Positions 1 to 5,790 of a stretch of DNA of 6,799 bases are shown piece by piece. A program made the position numbers and the translations under genes. The stretch is from Hyphomicrobiales bacterium (GTDB taxonomy: Bacteria; Pseudomonadota; Alphaproteobacteria; Rhizobiales; Xanthobacteraceae). Under the pieces are notes generated by a model. The model had not been told where the DNA came from, ran no database searches, and saw only the letters and a list, made by a program, of their open reading frames with translations. Location of the stretch: NCBI GenBank assembly GCA_003164375.1, contig PLTE01000304.1, positions 6,976 through 13,774 of the forward strand, written 5' to 3'. The first letter of the stretch is position 1, and each line of letters opens with the position of its first letter.

Positions 1-436
1 TGCCGCGCTCCACCGCGACGCCCGCGGCTTTGTACATCTCGACGATCGCATGCTGGCCGGCGAGCTGCTGCGCGGCGGTGCGGTTTTGATTGCGGATCGA
101 AAATTTCTCCGATGCGGCGAGTTGGATGGTTCCAGTATTGGCGAGCCGGTCCGAGAATTTAAGTGCGCGCTCAAAGCCTCTTTCATTGAGCCATAGCGCC
201 GTATAGCCGACGCCGGGTCGCGGCGTGATCCCGCGCACGACGTCTTCGGCATCGGCCATGCCGGGCACATTCTTTGGATTGACGAAGGAGACGATCTGAA
301 TGCGGCCGAGGCCGGTTTGCGACAGCGCATCGATCAGCGCGATCTTGCGCGCGGTCGGGATCGCGCCCTTCTCGATTTGAAAGCCCTCGCGCGGGCCTTC
401 CTCGGTGATATGCACGGCGGCCGGAAGATCGCTCAT
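1..436 (-). CDS. HMG-CoA lyase-like (HMGL/DRE-TIM family) enzyme, N-terminal part
   Basis: This CDS starts at the ATG at 436-434 and is cut by the left edge after about 145 residues; a full member has roughly 300. Residues 10-22 read ITEEGPREGFQIE, which matches the first-strand motif of HMG-CoA lyases (usual form EVGPRDGLQNE) and carries the catalytic Arg (R16). Further family-like stretches are NPKNVPGMAD, ALWLNERGFERAL and AASEKFSIRNQNRT, where the family typically has SASE.F...N. Enzymes of this TIM-barrel family cleave hydroxy-acyl-CoA thioesters with a divalent metal in the cytosol. The start lies 10 nt after the CoA-transferase stop, with GAGAA about 8 nt upstream, so the two genes are probably translated from one mRNA. 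One oddity: the metal-binding Asp of the motif is Glu (E17) here. The true substrate may therefore not be HMG-CoA; a citramalyl-CoA or other hydroxyacyl-CoA lyase is equally possible. The C-terminal metal-binding histidines lie outside the window. Confidence 0.85.
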   Translation of the reverse strand, partial: MSDLPAAVHITEEGPREGFQIEKGAIPTARKIALIDALSQTGLGRIQIVSFVNPKNVPGMADAEDVVRGITPRPGVGYTALWLNERGFERALKFSDRLANTGTIQLAASEKFSIRNQNRTAAQQLAGQHAIVEMYKAAGVAVERG

Positions 437-446
437 CGTGTTGTTC

Positions 447-1673
447 TCATGAAGTATGTCCGGCAGCGATAACGCCGCGCTCTATCAAGGTCTCGACTTC
501 GGCTGCCGCCACGCCGAGCGCGGCGAGAATCTCCACCGTGTGCTCACCGATCACGGGTGCCTGGCGGCGCAGCGCGAAATCGTGCTCACCGATTTCCACC
601 GGCAGCCGCGGTAACTTGGCCCGCGCGCCGTTGGCGAAAGCGACGTCGAGCATGCGGCCGTTAAAGTTCAGCTGCGGATCGTCGAACAGGTCGCCGGGTT
701 TGGCCACCGGAGCAAACGGAATATCGATGCGGTCGAACAATTCGGCAAGTGCGGCGCGCTTATGCCGTGCGACGATGGCGGCGACGATCGGACGCAATAC
801 GGCGCGTTCGCGCACCCGATCCTCGTTGGTCTTGTAGGCCGGATTTTGCAAAAGGTCGGTGCGCGCGAAATGCTCGCAGAAGCGCCGCCACTGGCCGTCG
901 CTGGTCAGGCCGACGAAGATCTGCTCGCCATCGGCGGTGGCGAACGGCTCGTAGATCGCCCAGGCGCCGTCGCGCGCCGGCATCGGCTGAGGCGCGTGGC
1001 CGGTCACCGCTTCGCCTGCCATGTGCTGCATCATCAGGAACGCGGTCGATTCGAATAAAGCCGCCTTGACCAGTTGGCCCCGGCCGGTGCGCTCGCGCTC
1101 GCGCAACGCAGCCTGGATCGCGATCACGGCAAACAGGCCGCCCATGATATCGACCACGGAGGCGCCGGTACGCAGCGGCTGCCCCGGCGGCCCGGTCATA
1201 TAGGCCAGGCCCGTCATGAATTGCACGACCTCGTCGAGCGCCGGGCGATGCTCGTAGGGTCCGCTCAAAAAGCCTTTCAGCGCGCAATAGATCAGCCGCG
1301 GATTGTGCCGCGCCAGCGCGCCATAGCCGCAGTCCAGGCGGTCCATGGTGCCCGGCGCGTAGTTTTCCAAAACGACATCGGCGGTTGCCGCCAGACGGTG
1401 CAGCAGGACGCGGCCTTCGTCCGATTTGAGATCGACGGCAAAACTGCGCTTATTACGATTGAAAGCGGCAAAGAACCCGGAGGCGAAGCCGAGCAGGCGC
1501 CGGGTCGAGTCACCCTTGGCAGGCTCGATCTTAATCACGTCGGCGCCGAGATCGGCCAGAATGAGCCCCGCGGTCGGGCCCATGATGGTGTGACAGAATT
1601 CAAGGACGCGAATGCCGTCAAGCGGCGCGGCGGCGTTTGTGCGGTCATCCGCCGTGTCGTCCGCCACCGCCAT
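447..1673 (-). CDS. CaiB/BaiF family (class III) CoA-transferase
   Basis: This class III CoA-transferase moves CoA between carboxylic acids through an aspartyl-anhydride/thioester intermediate. Counting from the longest possible start (GTG at 1709), PLDGIRVLEF (29-38) and LADLGADVIKIEP (51-63) form the N-terminal Rossmann-like signature. NRNKRSFAVDLK (84-95) and DVVLENYAPGTMDRL (111-125) follow, and the catalytic Asp is D159 in PALDEVVQ. TGASVVDIMGG (181-191) and GQLVKAALFES (211-221) complete the family pattern. Its length of about 408-420 residues is normal. I chose the ATG at 1673-1671 because GGGAG precedes it by about 8-10 nt and family members start just before this point. GTG 1709 and ATG 1688 are alternatives with no well-spaced ribosome binding site. 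The lyase-like gene follows after 10 nt, suggesting that the pair activates a dicarboxylic or hydroxy acid (HMG-, itaconate- or citramalate-type) as a CoA ester and then cleaves it. That substrate assignment is inference. Confidence 0.9.
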   Translation of the reverse strand: MAVADDTADDRTNAAAPLDGIRVLEFCHTIMGPTAGLILADLGADVIKIEPAKGDSTRRLLGFASGFFAAFNRNKRSFAVDLKSDEGRVLLHRLAATADVVLENYAPGTMDRLDCGYGALARHNPRLIYCALKGFLSGPYEHRPALDEVVQFMTGLAYMTGPPGQPLRTGASVVDIMGGLFAVIAIQAALRERERTGRGQLVKAALFESTAFLMMQHMAGEAVTGHAPQPMPARDGAWAIYEPFATADGEQIFVGLTSDGQWRRFCEHFARTDLLQNPAYKTNEDRVRERAVLRPIVAAIVARHKRAALAELFDRIDIPFAPVAKPGDLFDDPQLNFNGRMLDVAFANGARAKLPRLPVEIGEHDFALRRQAPVIGEHTVEILAALGVAAAEVETLIERGVIAAGHTS

Positions 1674-1777
1674 CCGCGATGCTCCCATCCCTCGGCGCGC
1701 CCGCGACACGAGAGAGTGGCCGGCGCGACCGGCAATCGAGCCGATTTTGCGTCGAACCGCAACTATGGATGGGGAGC

Positions 1778-3640
1778 TTATCTGAGCTTCGGCGGATCAC
1801 CCGGCGTCCCGCGCAAAGCGGCGACATCGAGCGGCTTCTTCAAGAGGCTCGCGCGGAGCAATTCGGCGCGCGACGGCTGCAGCGGCGGCGCTTGCACGGG
1901 CGGTCCCGGCGGCGGAGTCAAATGCGGCGGCACCCGCTGCACCGGCACCGGATCGAGCGGCGTATCGGACTCGAATTCGCGCGCGCGGTGGGCGGTGGCA
2001 CTCCTCCAGCGTTCGATCACCATCGGGATCAAATCCTGGCTGAGATTGGCCCCGGCGTCCGAGCGGGTATTGCCGGTGGCCTCGCTGCTTGGCCGTTGCG
2101 CTGCCGGCAATTCGGAGAAGCTCATGCGGGTTGGTAGCGCCACGCCGGGGCCGAAGGTGAACGTTTCCCGGGTGCCGAGCGAAGGAATGAAAGCCAGCAG
2201 ATTCGCCGCCGCGTCCGACGCCGCCGAGCGGATCAGCGCCTGGTCGCGGTCGTTCGACAGCCGCATCACGAACAGCGTCGAGCACTGCGAGATGATGGTG
2301 GAGTCGATCTCGGCCGGCCGCTGCGTCACCAGGCCGAGGAACACGCCATATTTGCGGCCTTCCTTGGCAATGCGCGACAGCGCACGCCGCGTCGGTCCGA
2401 AGCCGATCTTGCTGTCGGCGGGCGCGTAGCGATGCGCCTCCTCGCAGACGAACAACAGCGGCGCCACGCCGTCGCTCCACAGGCCGAAGTCGAACGCCAT
2501 GCGGCACAGCACCGACACCACCGAGTCCACGACCTCGGCCGGGAAGCCTGCGAGCTGCATGATGGTCATCGGTTTGCCCTGCGGCGGTAGCCGGAACAAT
2601 TGGCAGAGTATCTCGGCCATGGTGTCGCCGCCGATATTGGCGTTCTCGAACATGAAGGCGTAGCGCGGATGATTGCGGATGGTCTGAATCCGCGAAATCA
2701 GCTTGTGGTAGATCATGCGCGACGAGCGGTTTTCGAGTTTCCCCATCTGCTCGTCGAGGATGCCGATCAGGTCCTCGATGCGATAGGGCACAGGCGTATC
2801 GGCGGAAAAGCCGGAGTCGCGCGGGTCGCGCTTCTTGGCGGCGAGACGATCGGAGCTGCCGGCGCGATATTGCAGATAAGCGCCTTTCGCCAGCGGAATG
2901 ACCTCGGACAGGATTTCGACTTCCTCGTCGACGCCGGGCCGGCCGCCGAAAAAGGCGTCGATGATCTCCTCGAAATTGAACAGCCAGAACGGCAGGCGCA
3001 TGTTGCGCGGCGTGAGCCCATGCGCCCGGTCGCCGAAGCAGCGGCTATATTCGTTATGCGGATCGACCAGGAAGATGCGCAGGTTCGGCCTGGTATCGAG
3101 AATCTTTTGCAGGATGATGGCAACGCCGCTCGACTTGCCGACGCCGGTGGTGCCGACAATGGCGAAATGCCGGCTGACCAGAAGGTCGATGTCGATGTGC
3201 ACATGGACGTTCGGATTCTGCTGCAGCGAGCCGATATCGACGCGGTCGGCATTGGCGGCGCCATAGATCAGCCGTAGCTCGGTCTCGGTCAGCATCATCG
3301 CTGAGTCGCCGATATTGGCGTATTCGGAGACGCCGCGGTCGAAGTGGGCTGAGCCCGCGCGGACGCGGATCTCGCCGATCAGGTCGATGTGGGCGACCTT
3401 GCGGAAGGACGGCCCCATCCCAGCCGAGGCCACGGTCTGCTCGCCGATCTCGGTGATCAGCCCGACGATGAGGCTCCTCGCCGTCACCAGCGCCATGAAT
3501 TTTCCGACGGTCGCAAGGTTGCCGTTGGCCGGGCGCGCGGTGAGTTCGACGGTCGCTTCGGATCCGGTAATGGCCACCACGCGGCCGATTGTCTCCGGCG
3601 CGGCCGGTGCGCGTATGTCGCGTGCGGCAGTTGTTTCCAT
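1778..3640 (-). CDS. HerA/DUF87-type ATPase (HAS-barrel plus RecA-like motor)
   Basis: This is a large P-loop ATPase of the HerA/FtsK superfamily, expected to form hexameric rings that translocate DNA. Residue numbers here count from the TTG at 3649. Residues about 20-115 form a beta-rich N-terminal region like the HAS-barrel (IGRVVAITGSEATVEL, FMALVTARSLIVGLITEIGE). The Walker A is GTTGVGKSS (166-174), followed by LRIFLVDPHNEYS (190-202). The Walker B is LLFVCEEAH (398-406), and the sensor-like TQRPAEI (442-448) and SNDRDQALI (465-473) are typical of HerA. Residues from about 515 form a Pro/Arg-rich, probably disordered tail. I prefer the ATG at 3640-3638; the in-frame TTG at 3649 adds three residues, and neither has a strong Shine-Dalgarno. 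No nurA nuclease is adjacent, so a role in DNA end resection is not supported by context. It is probably a chromosomal housekeeping ATPase unrelated to the insert on its right. Confidence 0.9.
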   Translation of the reverse strand: METTAARDIRAPAAPETIGRVVAITGSEATVELTARPANGNLATVGKFMALVTARSLIVGLITEIGEQTVASAGMGPSFRKVAHIDLIGEIRVRAGSAHFDRGVSEYANIGDSAMMLTETELRLIYGAANADRVDIGSLQQNPNVHVHIDIDLLVSRHFAIVGTTGVGKSSGVAIILQKILDTRPNLRIFLVDPHNEYSRCFGDRAHGLTPRNMRLPFWLFNFEEIIDAFFGGRPGVDEEVEILSEVIPLAKGAYLQYRAGSSDRLAAKKRDPRDSGFSADTPVPYRIEDLIGILDEQMGKLENRSSRMIYHKLISRIQTIRNHPRYAFMFENANIGGDTMAEILCQLFRLPPQGKPMTIMQLAGFPAEVVDSVVSVLCRMAFDFGLWSDGVAPLLFVCEEAHRYAPADSKIGFGPTRRALSRIAKEGRKYGVFLGLVTQRPAEIDSTIISQCSTLFVMRLSNDRDQALIRSAASDAAANLLAFIPSLGTRETFTFGPGVALPTRMSFSELPAAQRPSSEATGNTRSDAGANLSQDLIPMVIERWRSATAHRAREFESDTPLDPVPVQRVPPHLTPPPGPPVQAPPLQPSRAELLRASLLKKPLDVAALRGTPGDPPKLR

Positions 3641-3649
3641 GATTACCAA

Positions 3650-3782
3650 AGTGTTTTAATGGCAAAGCCCGCGGGACTGCAGTCTCACCGCAGGACTATC
3701 ACGGACCAATTTCGGTTGTCTTAATCCGGGAAATCGAGTTTTAAGTTAACGGCTTGCGTCGCGACGACGGAACGCTCGGGCT
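3650..3782. other. Intergenic region upstream of the HerA-like gene
   Basis: This 133-nt spacer separates the coxL fragment from the HerA-like gene. It holds two short palindromes, GACTGCAGTC (3675-3684) and CGTCGCGACG (3757-3766), and an AT-rich patch near 3730-3750. A minus-strand promoter is likely here, but only a weak match is visible (TTAACT, 17 nt, GATTAA). I see no convincing rho-independent terminator for the coxL-type gene. Confidence 0.35.
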
Positions 3783-3923
3783 CTAAGCGTTCTTGCCGCG
3801 GGCCTCATGGATCGCCCGCCACAACACTTCGGGCGTCGCCGGCATTTCGACGTGTTTGATGCCGAGCACCGAGAGCGCGTCGACCAGCGCGTTGGCGACC
3901 GCCGGCATGGCGCCGACGCAGCC
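3783..3923. repeat. Direct repeat, left copy (coxL 3' end)
   Basis: Positions 3783-3923 match 6659-6799 at an offset of 2876 bp. They differ only at 3786/6662 (a/g), 3798/6674 (g/c) and 3801/6677 (g/c). From 3802 to 3923 the match is perfect for 122 bp. On the stop-codon side, similarity ends exactly at the stop codon. On the other side the repeat probably continues to about 4004, but the right copy leaves the window. It has the geometry of the boundary of an integrated element. Confidence 0.95.
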
Positions 3924-4004
3924 AGCTTCGCCGGCGCCTTTGACGCCGAGCGGATTGGTCTTGGTCGGCACCGGATTTGAATCGACGTGGAACGCGGTGA
4001 GGTC
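3783..4004 (-). pseudogene. Detached C-terminal fragment of a CoxL-like (xanthine dehydrogenase family) molybdopterin-binding subunit
   Basis: The frame reads FHVDSNPVPTKTNPLGVKG, then GAGEAGCVGAMPAVANALVD, then MPATPEVLWRAI, and ends at TAG (3785-3783). This is the conserved C-terminus of large molybdopterin-binding subunits (CO-dehydrogenase CoxL or aldehyde dehydrogenase type), including the NPLG.KG.GE.G motif near the active site. Only about 70 residues remain of roughly 750-800. No credible start precedes them, and the frame merges upstream with the end of the Lrp-like gene. The right limit (about 4004) is where family resemblance fades and is approximate, because the second copy is cut by the window edge. 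The same C-terminus, encoding identical amino acids, recurs at 6659-6799. This copy is therefore best explained as the displaced original 3' end of the gene left behind by an insertion. Confidence 0.8.
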
Positions 4005-4015
4005 CCAGGGAAAGT

Positions 4016-4480
4016 TCAGATATTCAGGAAACGCGGTCCGTTCGTTTGTGTGTGATATGCGATGGCCGAATATGATTTTGCATTATCTACATTTTCGCAC
4101 GATCGTATTTTATCAACAACATCTTTAAATTCTTCATTGTCGTGCGTGAGTATTTTTGCAATTAAGTCGATGTCCTTTCCATTGACTTGGCTAACCTCTA
4201 GCACCCCGTGAATTTTGCTGATGAAGTCAATCGTTTCTTGGTCCTTCGTGCCAGTTTTTTCTTTTTGGGTACAAATGAAATAGCCTACAGTCGCGTAGCC
4301 AAGTTTTTGATAATCTAAATCGGCGGTGAAGCGCTTTATGATTCCATCATTCTTGAGTTCGCTGATCATTCTGGTCATTTTCGTAGTGGAAACCCCAACC
4401 CGATCAGCCAAAACTTTTTGAGGCAGACTTGAATCTTTTAGAAGTTCCAACAAAAGTTGTTTTTTCTGCTCGGCGATCAT
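4016..4480 (-). CDS. Lrp/AsnC family transcriptional regulator (copy A)
   Basis: This 154-aa protein has the full Lrp/AsnC layout. An N-terminal helix-turn-helix spans about residues 5-45 (QKVLADRVGVSTTKMTRMIS), followed by the linker strand GIIKRFTADLDYQKLGY (46-62). A RAM-type ligand-binding, oligomerisation domain follows (about 63-142), with G101-K-D-I-D105 at the position of the usual G.YD turn. Such proteins bind DNA as dimers or octamers, often sensing amino acids. The ATG at 4480-4478 is preceded in frame by a TAG seven codons upstream, so the start is fixed although no clear Shine-Dalgarno is visible. A -10-like TAAAAT lies on the minus strand at 4566-4561, without a good -35. TGAGT at 4480-4484, touching the start codon, is half of the palindrome found in the control region at 5287-5531. 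Base composition is much more AT-rich than the flanks. The stop lies within about 10-15 nt of the coxL fragment. It is a paralogue of the regulator at 6118-6582. Confidence 0.88.
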   Translation of the reverse strand: MIAEQKKQLLLELLKDSSLPQKVLADRVGVSTTKMTRMISELKNDGIIKRFTADLDYQKLGYATVGYFICTQKEKTGTKDQETIDFISKIHGVLEVSQVNGKDIDLIAKILTHDNEEFKDVVDKIRSCENVDNAKSYSAIAYHTQTNGPRFLNI

Positions 4481-4629
4481 GAGTAGGCCATAGCTCTAAT
4501 GGGCGACGACGGATTGTGGCATCTGAATAAGAGATCAATCGAATCGGCCAAAAGCGGCGCATTTTACCATCGACTTGTCGTTTGTAAGCAGAAGATGAGG
4601 ACTAGGGTCGCAATCTGACGTGCCGTCAT

Positions 4630-5244
4630 TCATACTCTGACACGACGTCGACGAATTGCAGTAGAAACTTGCTGCGGGTCGGGCGCGGAAACTAAAACCC
4701 CCCCAGCTACTGGGGGGGTGATAACGTCTTCCGTCCTCGGTCCATCAGTAACCGGCTCCCGGGCGTTGGCCTGGGAACCAGAAATAGAGCCGAATCGTAC
4801 CTCTTTCGACTTGCCGTTCTCATCCACAATAAGAAACTGCGCGCCTGCTGTTGCTTCCTTCACAATGCGAAAGGAGAAACGTAGTGCAAAGCGTGCAACG
4901 GAGGAAATATCCTCGAGTCCCAACCTCGCTCGAAGCGAGTTAATCCGCCCCCTCGACCGCTTATGCAGAATCATACTCCGCCTGAGCATCGATCCTGAAA
5001 TGATCGGAGGATCGACAAACATACTGGGCACTACATGGATGAGCTCGCCAGTAGGTCGGCGAATCATGAACTTTCGGTGGTGCTCGTGGTCATCGACCAG
5101 CTGCTCTACATTGCGCAGGCTTTGCCGAAGAACTTCGCTATCGCTCGCGCTTTCAGTTTGAACGCGCAAGAACTCCCGGTTTGCAGCCTCACCTTCAGCC
5201 AGTCGTATGTTTTCCTTTTCCCAATCGATGGAATTCTCCTGCAT
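4630..5244 (-). CDS. Probable tandem ribbon-helix-helix-like DNA-binding protein, 204 aa
   Basis: I do not recognise a named family. Residues about 88-150 look like a ribbon-helix-helix module: strand-like SMILHKRSRG, helix RINSLRARLGL, turn plus helix SSVARFALRFSFRIVKE, then QFLIVDENGKSKEV. Residues about 10-72 repeat this plan without gaps at an offset of 78. SEVLRQSLRNVEQLV aligns with SSVARFALRFSFRIV, and KFMIRRPTGELIHV aligns with QFLIVDENGKSKEV. Shared residues include L15/L93, L26/L104, R27/R105, S36/S114, V38/V116, R40/R118, L43/L121, R44/R122, F59/F137, I61/I139 and G66/G144. The tail (151-204) is low-complexity with a basic end (RRRRVRV). The ATG at 5244 has AAGGAG seven nt upstream, so the start is secure. 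The gene is transcribed away from the palindrome array and is a natural candidate autoregulator. A terminator-like hairpin lies inside its 3' coding part (4698-4718). Confidence 0.7.
   Translation of the reverse strand: MQENSIDWEKENIRLAEGEAANREFLRVQTESASDSEVLRQSLRNVEQLVDDHEHHRKFMIRRPTGELIHVVPSMFVDPPIISGSMLRRSMILHKRSRGRINSLRARLGLEDISSVARFALRFSFRIVKEATAGAQFLIVDENGKSKEVRFGSISGSQANAREPVTDGPRTEDVITPPVAGGVLVSAPDPQQVSTAIRRRRVRV
4698..4718 (-). terminator. Terminator-like hairpin inside the 3' coding end of the RHH-like gene
   Basis: Two perfect 9-bp arms (CCCCCCCAG at 4698-4706 and CTGGGGGGG at 4710-4718) enclose a 3-nt loop. Read on the minus strand, the stem is followed by TTTTAGTTT. It lies within codons for TPPVAGGV (about residues 177-184), after the last domain-like segment. 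The T-tract is short, so termination would be partial at best. The C7/G7 runs are also slippage-prone. Confidence 0.4.
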
Positions 5245-5251
5245 GACTACG

Positions 5252-5257
5252 CTCCTT
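5252..5257 (-). promoter_or_regulatory. Ribosome binding site of the RHH-like gene
   Basis: AAGGAG on the minus strand lies 7 nt before the ATG at 5244 and decides that start. Two inverted repeats crowd it just upstream: GATTC-GA-GAATC (5258-5269) and TCGGCT-ATC-AGCCGA (5268-5282). In the leader mRNA these could form small hairpins next to the site. Confidence 0.75.
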
Positions 5258-5286
5258 GATTCGAGAATCGGCTATCAGCCGAATGT

Positions 5287-5303
5287 TGAGTGGTAATTAC
5301 TCA
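5287..5303. promoter_or_regulatory. Operator-like palindrome 1 (TGAGT-N7-ACTCA)
   Basis: TGAGT GGTAATT ACTCA. This copy is the closest to the RHH-like gene, ending 43 bp upstream of its ATG, where a repressor would block the leftward promoter or early elongation. Confidence 0.65.
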
Positions 5304-5431
5304 TTTTTTCATGCAGAAAAAAGCAATAAATTTTGCATTTTTTGCCGAAATCGCGGTGCAAAATGAGCAAATTTTGAAAATAAATTGCCGATTTCTGATT
5401 TCTTGGGCGCATCCCGCAATTTTCCTACACG

Positions 5432-5448
5432 TGAGTGTTTCTTACTCT
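5432..5448. promoter_or_regulatory. Operator-like palindrome 2 (one mismatch)
   Basis: TGAGT GTTTCTT ACTCT. It has the same 5-7-5 geometry as the other copies, with the last base of the right arm changed (T for A). The spacer ends in TT as in copies 1 and 4. Confidence 0.55.
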
Positions 5449-5480
5449 ACCTAAGTTGGCTGCCGGCCGCAAGAAATACT

Positions 5481-5497
5481 TGAGTACATTCCACTCA
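5481..5497. promoter_or_regulatory. Operator-like palindrome 3
   Basis: TGAGT ACATTCC ACTCA. Both arms are perfect. Its centre lies 49 bp from that of copy 2 and 34 bp from that of copy 4, so copies 2-4 form a cluster upstream of the rightward genes. Confidence 0.65.
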
Positions 5498-5512
5498 TTT
5501 TCGGTTACCTTG

Positions 5513-5533
5513 CCTGAGTAAGTTTTACTCAGG
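5513..5533. promoter_or_regulatory. Operator-like palindrome 4, extended perfect arms
   Basis: The core TGAGT AAGTTTT ACTCA (5515-5531) is extended to perfect 9-bp arms, CCTGAGTAA and TTACTCAGG, around a 3-nt centre. It ends 10 bp before the ATG of the first small rightward ORF and overlaps that ORF's AGGA. It could therefore act as a DNA operator or, if transcribed, as an RNA hairpin that hides the ribosome binding site. Confidence 0.65.
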
Positions 5534-5543
5534 AACAAGAGCT

Positions 5544-5624
5544 ATGGCAACCGCGCGCTCCCCGCCGACCTTTGAATCCACTCGAATAATATTCCGAGGC
5601 GGCTCCGTAACCCATCTTACCTAA
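5544..5624 (+). CDS. Small ORF 1, 26 aa, unknown
   Basis: The ATG at 5544 follows AGGA (5531-5534, 9 nt away) and AAGAG (5537-5541). It encodes MATARSPPTFESTRIIFRGG followed by SVTHLT and ends at TAA. No family is recognised. The frame is open upstream to a TGA at 5481 without another start. ORF 2 lies in the same frame 12 nt after its stop, so these could be two coupled small proteins, a leader peptide followed by a second ORF, or one about 59-codon gene broken by a stop. Coding status is uncertain. Confidence 0.35.
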   Translation: MATARSPPTFESTRIIFRGGSVTHLT

Positions 5625-5636
5625 AGAGGTAAAAAA

Positions 5637-5723
5637 ATGTTAGCACAACCAAAACCGAACCCAAAAGCACGCGCCCCGCCGATTCGTCTCACCTGCTCTT
5701 CTCTCCACGGACGACCTAAATAA
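5637..5723 (+). CDS. Small ORF 2, 28 aa, basic Pro-rich peptide, unknown
   Basis: The ATG at 5637 has one of the best ribosome binding sites in the window: AGAGGT (5625-5630) followed by a 6-nt A-only spacer. The product begins MLAQPKPNPKARAPPIRLTC and ends SSLHGRPK. It is strongly basic and rich in proline, with one Cys and no membrane segment. It may be a translated small protein or a regulatory leader peptide for the membrane-protein gene, which starts 67 nt after its stop. No family is recognised. Confidence 0.45.
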   Translation: MLAQPKPNPKARAPPIRLTCSSLHGRPK

Positions 5724-5741
5724 TTCGACCTCACGGGCGAA

Positions 5742-5785
5742 GGTTCCGCAGGTCAGCCGCTAGGGAGGAGCATAGCACCGGAACC
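5742..5785 (+). promoter_or_regulatory. Possible RNA stem in the leader of the membrane-protein gene
   Basis: GGTTCCG (5742-5748) is complementary to CGGAACC (5779-5785) across a 30-nt loop that contains AGGGAGGAG (5762-5770). The right arm contains the GGAA that sits 7 nt before the ATG at 5791, so the stem could hide it. A competing pairing, ACCTGC (5691-5696) with GCAGGT (5748-5753), starts inside small ORF 2. No folding calculation was done. Confidence 0.3.
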
Positions 5786-5790
5786 GTACA

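Larger units (their letters stand above)
5245..5543. promoter_or_regulatory. Divergent control region with palindrome array
   Basis: This roughly 300-bp gene-free stretch separates the leftward RHH-like gene from the rightward small ORFs and membrane-protein gene. It holds four copies of TGAGT-N7-ACTCA (5287, 5432, 5481, 5515). Between about 5303 and 5400 it holds very AT-rich DNA in which GC steps recur roughly every 9-12 bp (5313, 5323, 5335, 5344, 5353, 5367, 5387), suggesting phased A/T tracts. It must contain promoters in both directions, but I could not pick convincing -35/-10 pairs. TTGAGT (5480-5485) with TTACCT (5505-5510) has a long 19-nt spacer. Confidence 0.7.

Noticed and set aside
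1719..1733. GCCGG-N5-CCGGC hairpin between the HerA-like and CoA-transferase genes
   Set aside because: The stem is only 5 bp with no T-run on the minus strand, and such stems are common by chance in GC-rich DNA.
1074..2429. Long plus-strand open frame of 451 codons
   Set aside because: It lies antisense to the CoA-transferase and HerA-like genes, both of which show clear family motifs. Its translation is Arg/Ala/Gly-rich low-complexity, a normal shadow in GC-rich DNA.
2600..3277. Plus-strand 225-codon open frame
   Set aside because: It is antisense to the Walker A region of the HerA-like gene and has no motif of its own, so it is a shadow frame.
4480..4496. Possible fifth operator overlapping the start of Lrp copy A
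   Set aside because: The left arm TGAGT is perfect, but the right arm at 7-nt spacing is AGCTC and does not match ACTCA. I keep it only as a half site.
4718..5161. Plus-strand 147-codon open frame
   Set aside because: It is antisense to the RHH-like gene, which has a strong ribosome binding site and internal repeat structure, and no ribosome binding site supports this frame.
5281..5560. CRISPR-like array from the repeated TGAGT...ACTCA elements
   Set aside because: The elements are 17-bp palindromes with unequal spacing (centres 145, 49 and 34 bp apart) and variable middles, and no cas genes are present. They fit operators, not CRISPR repeats.
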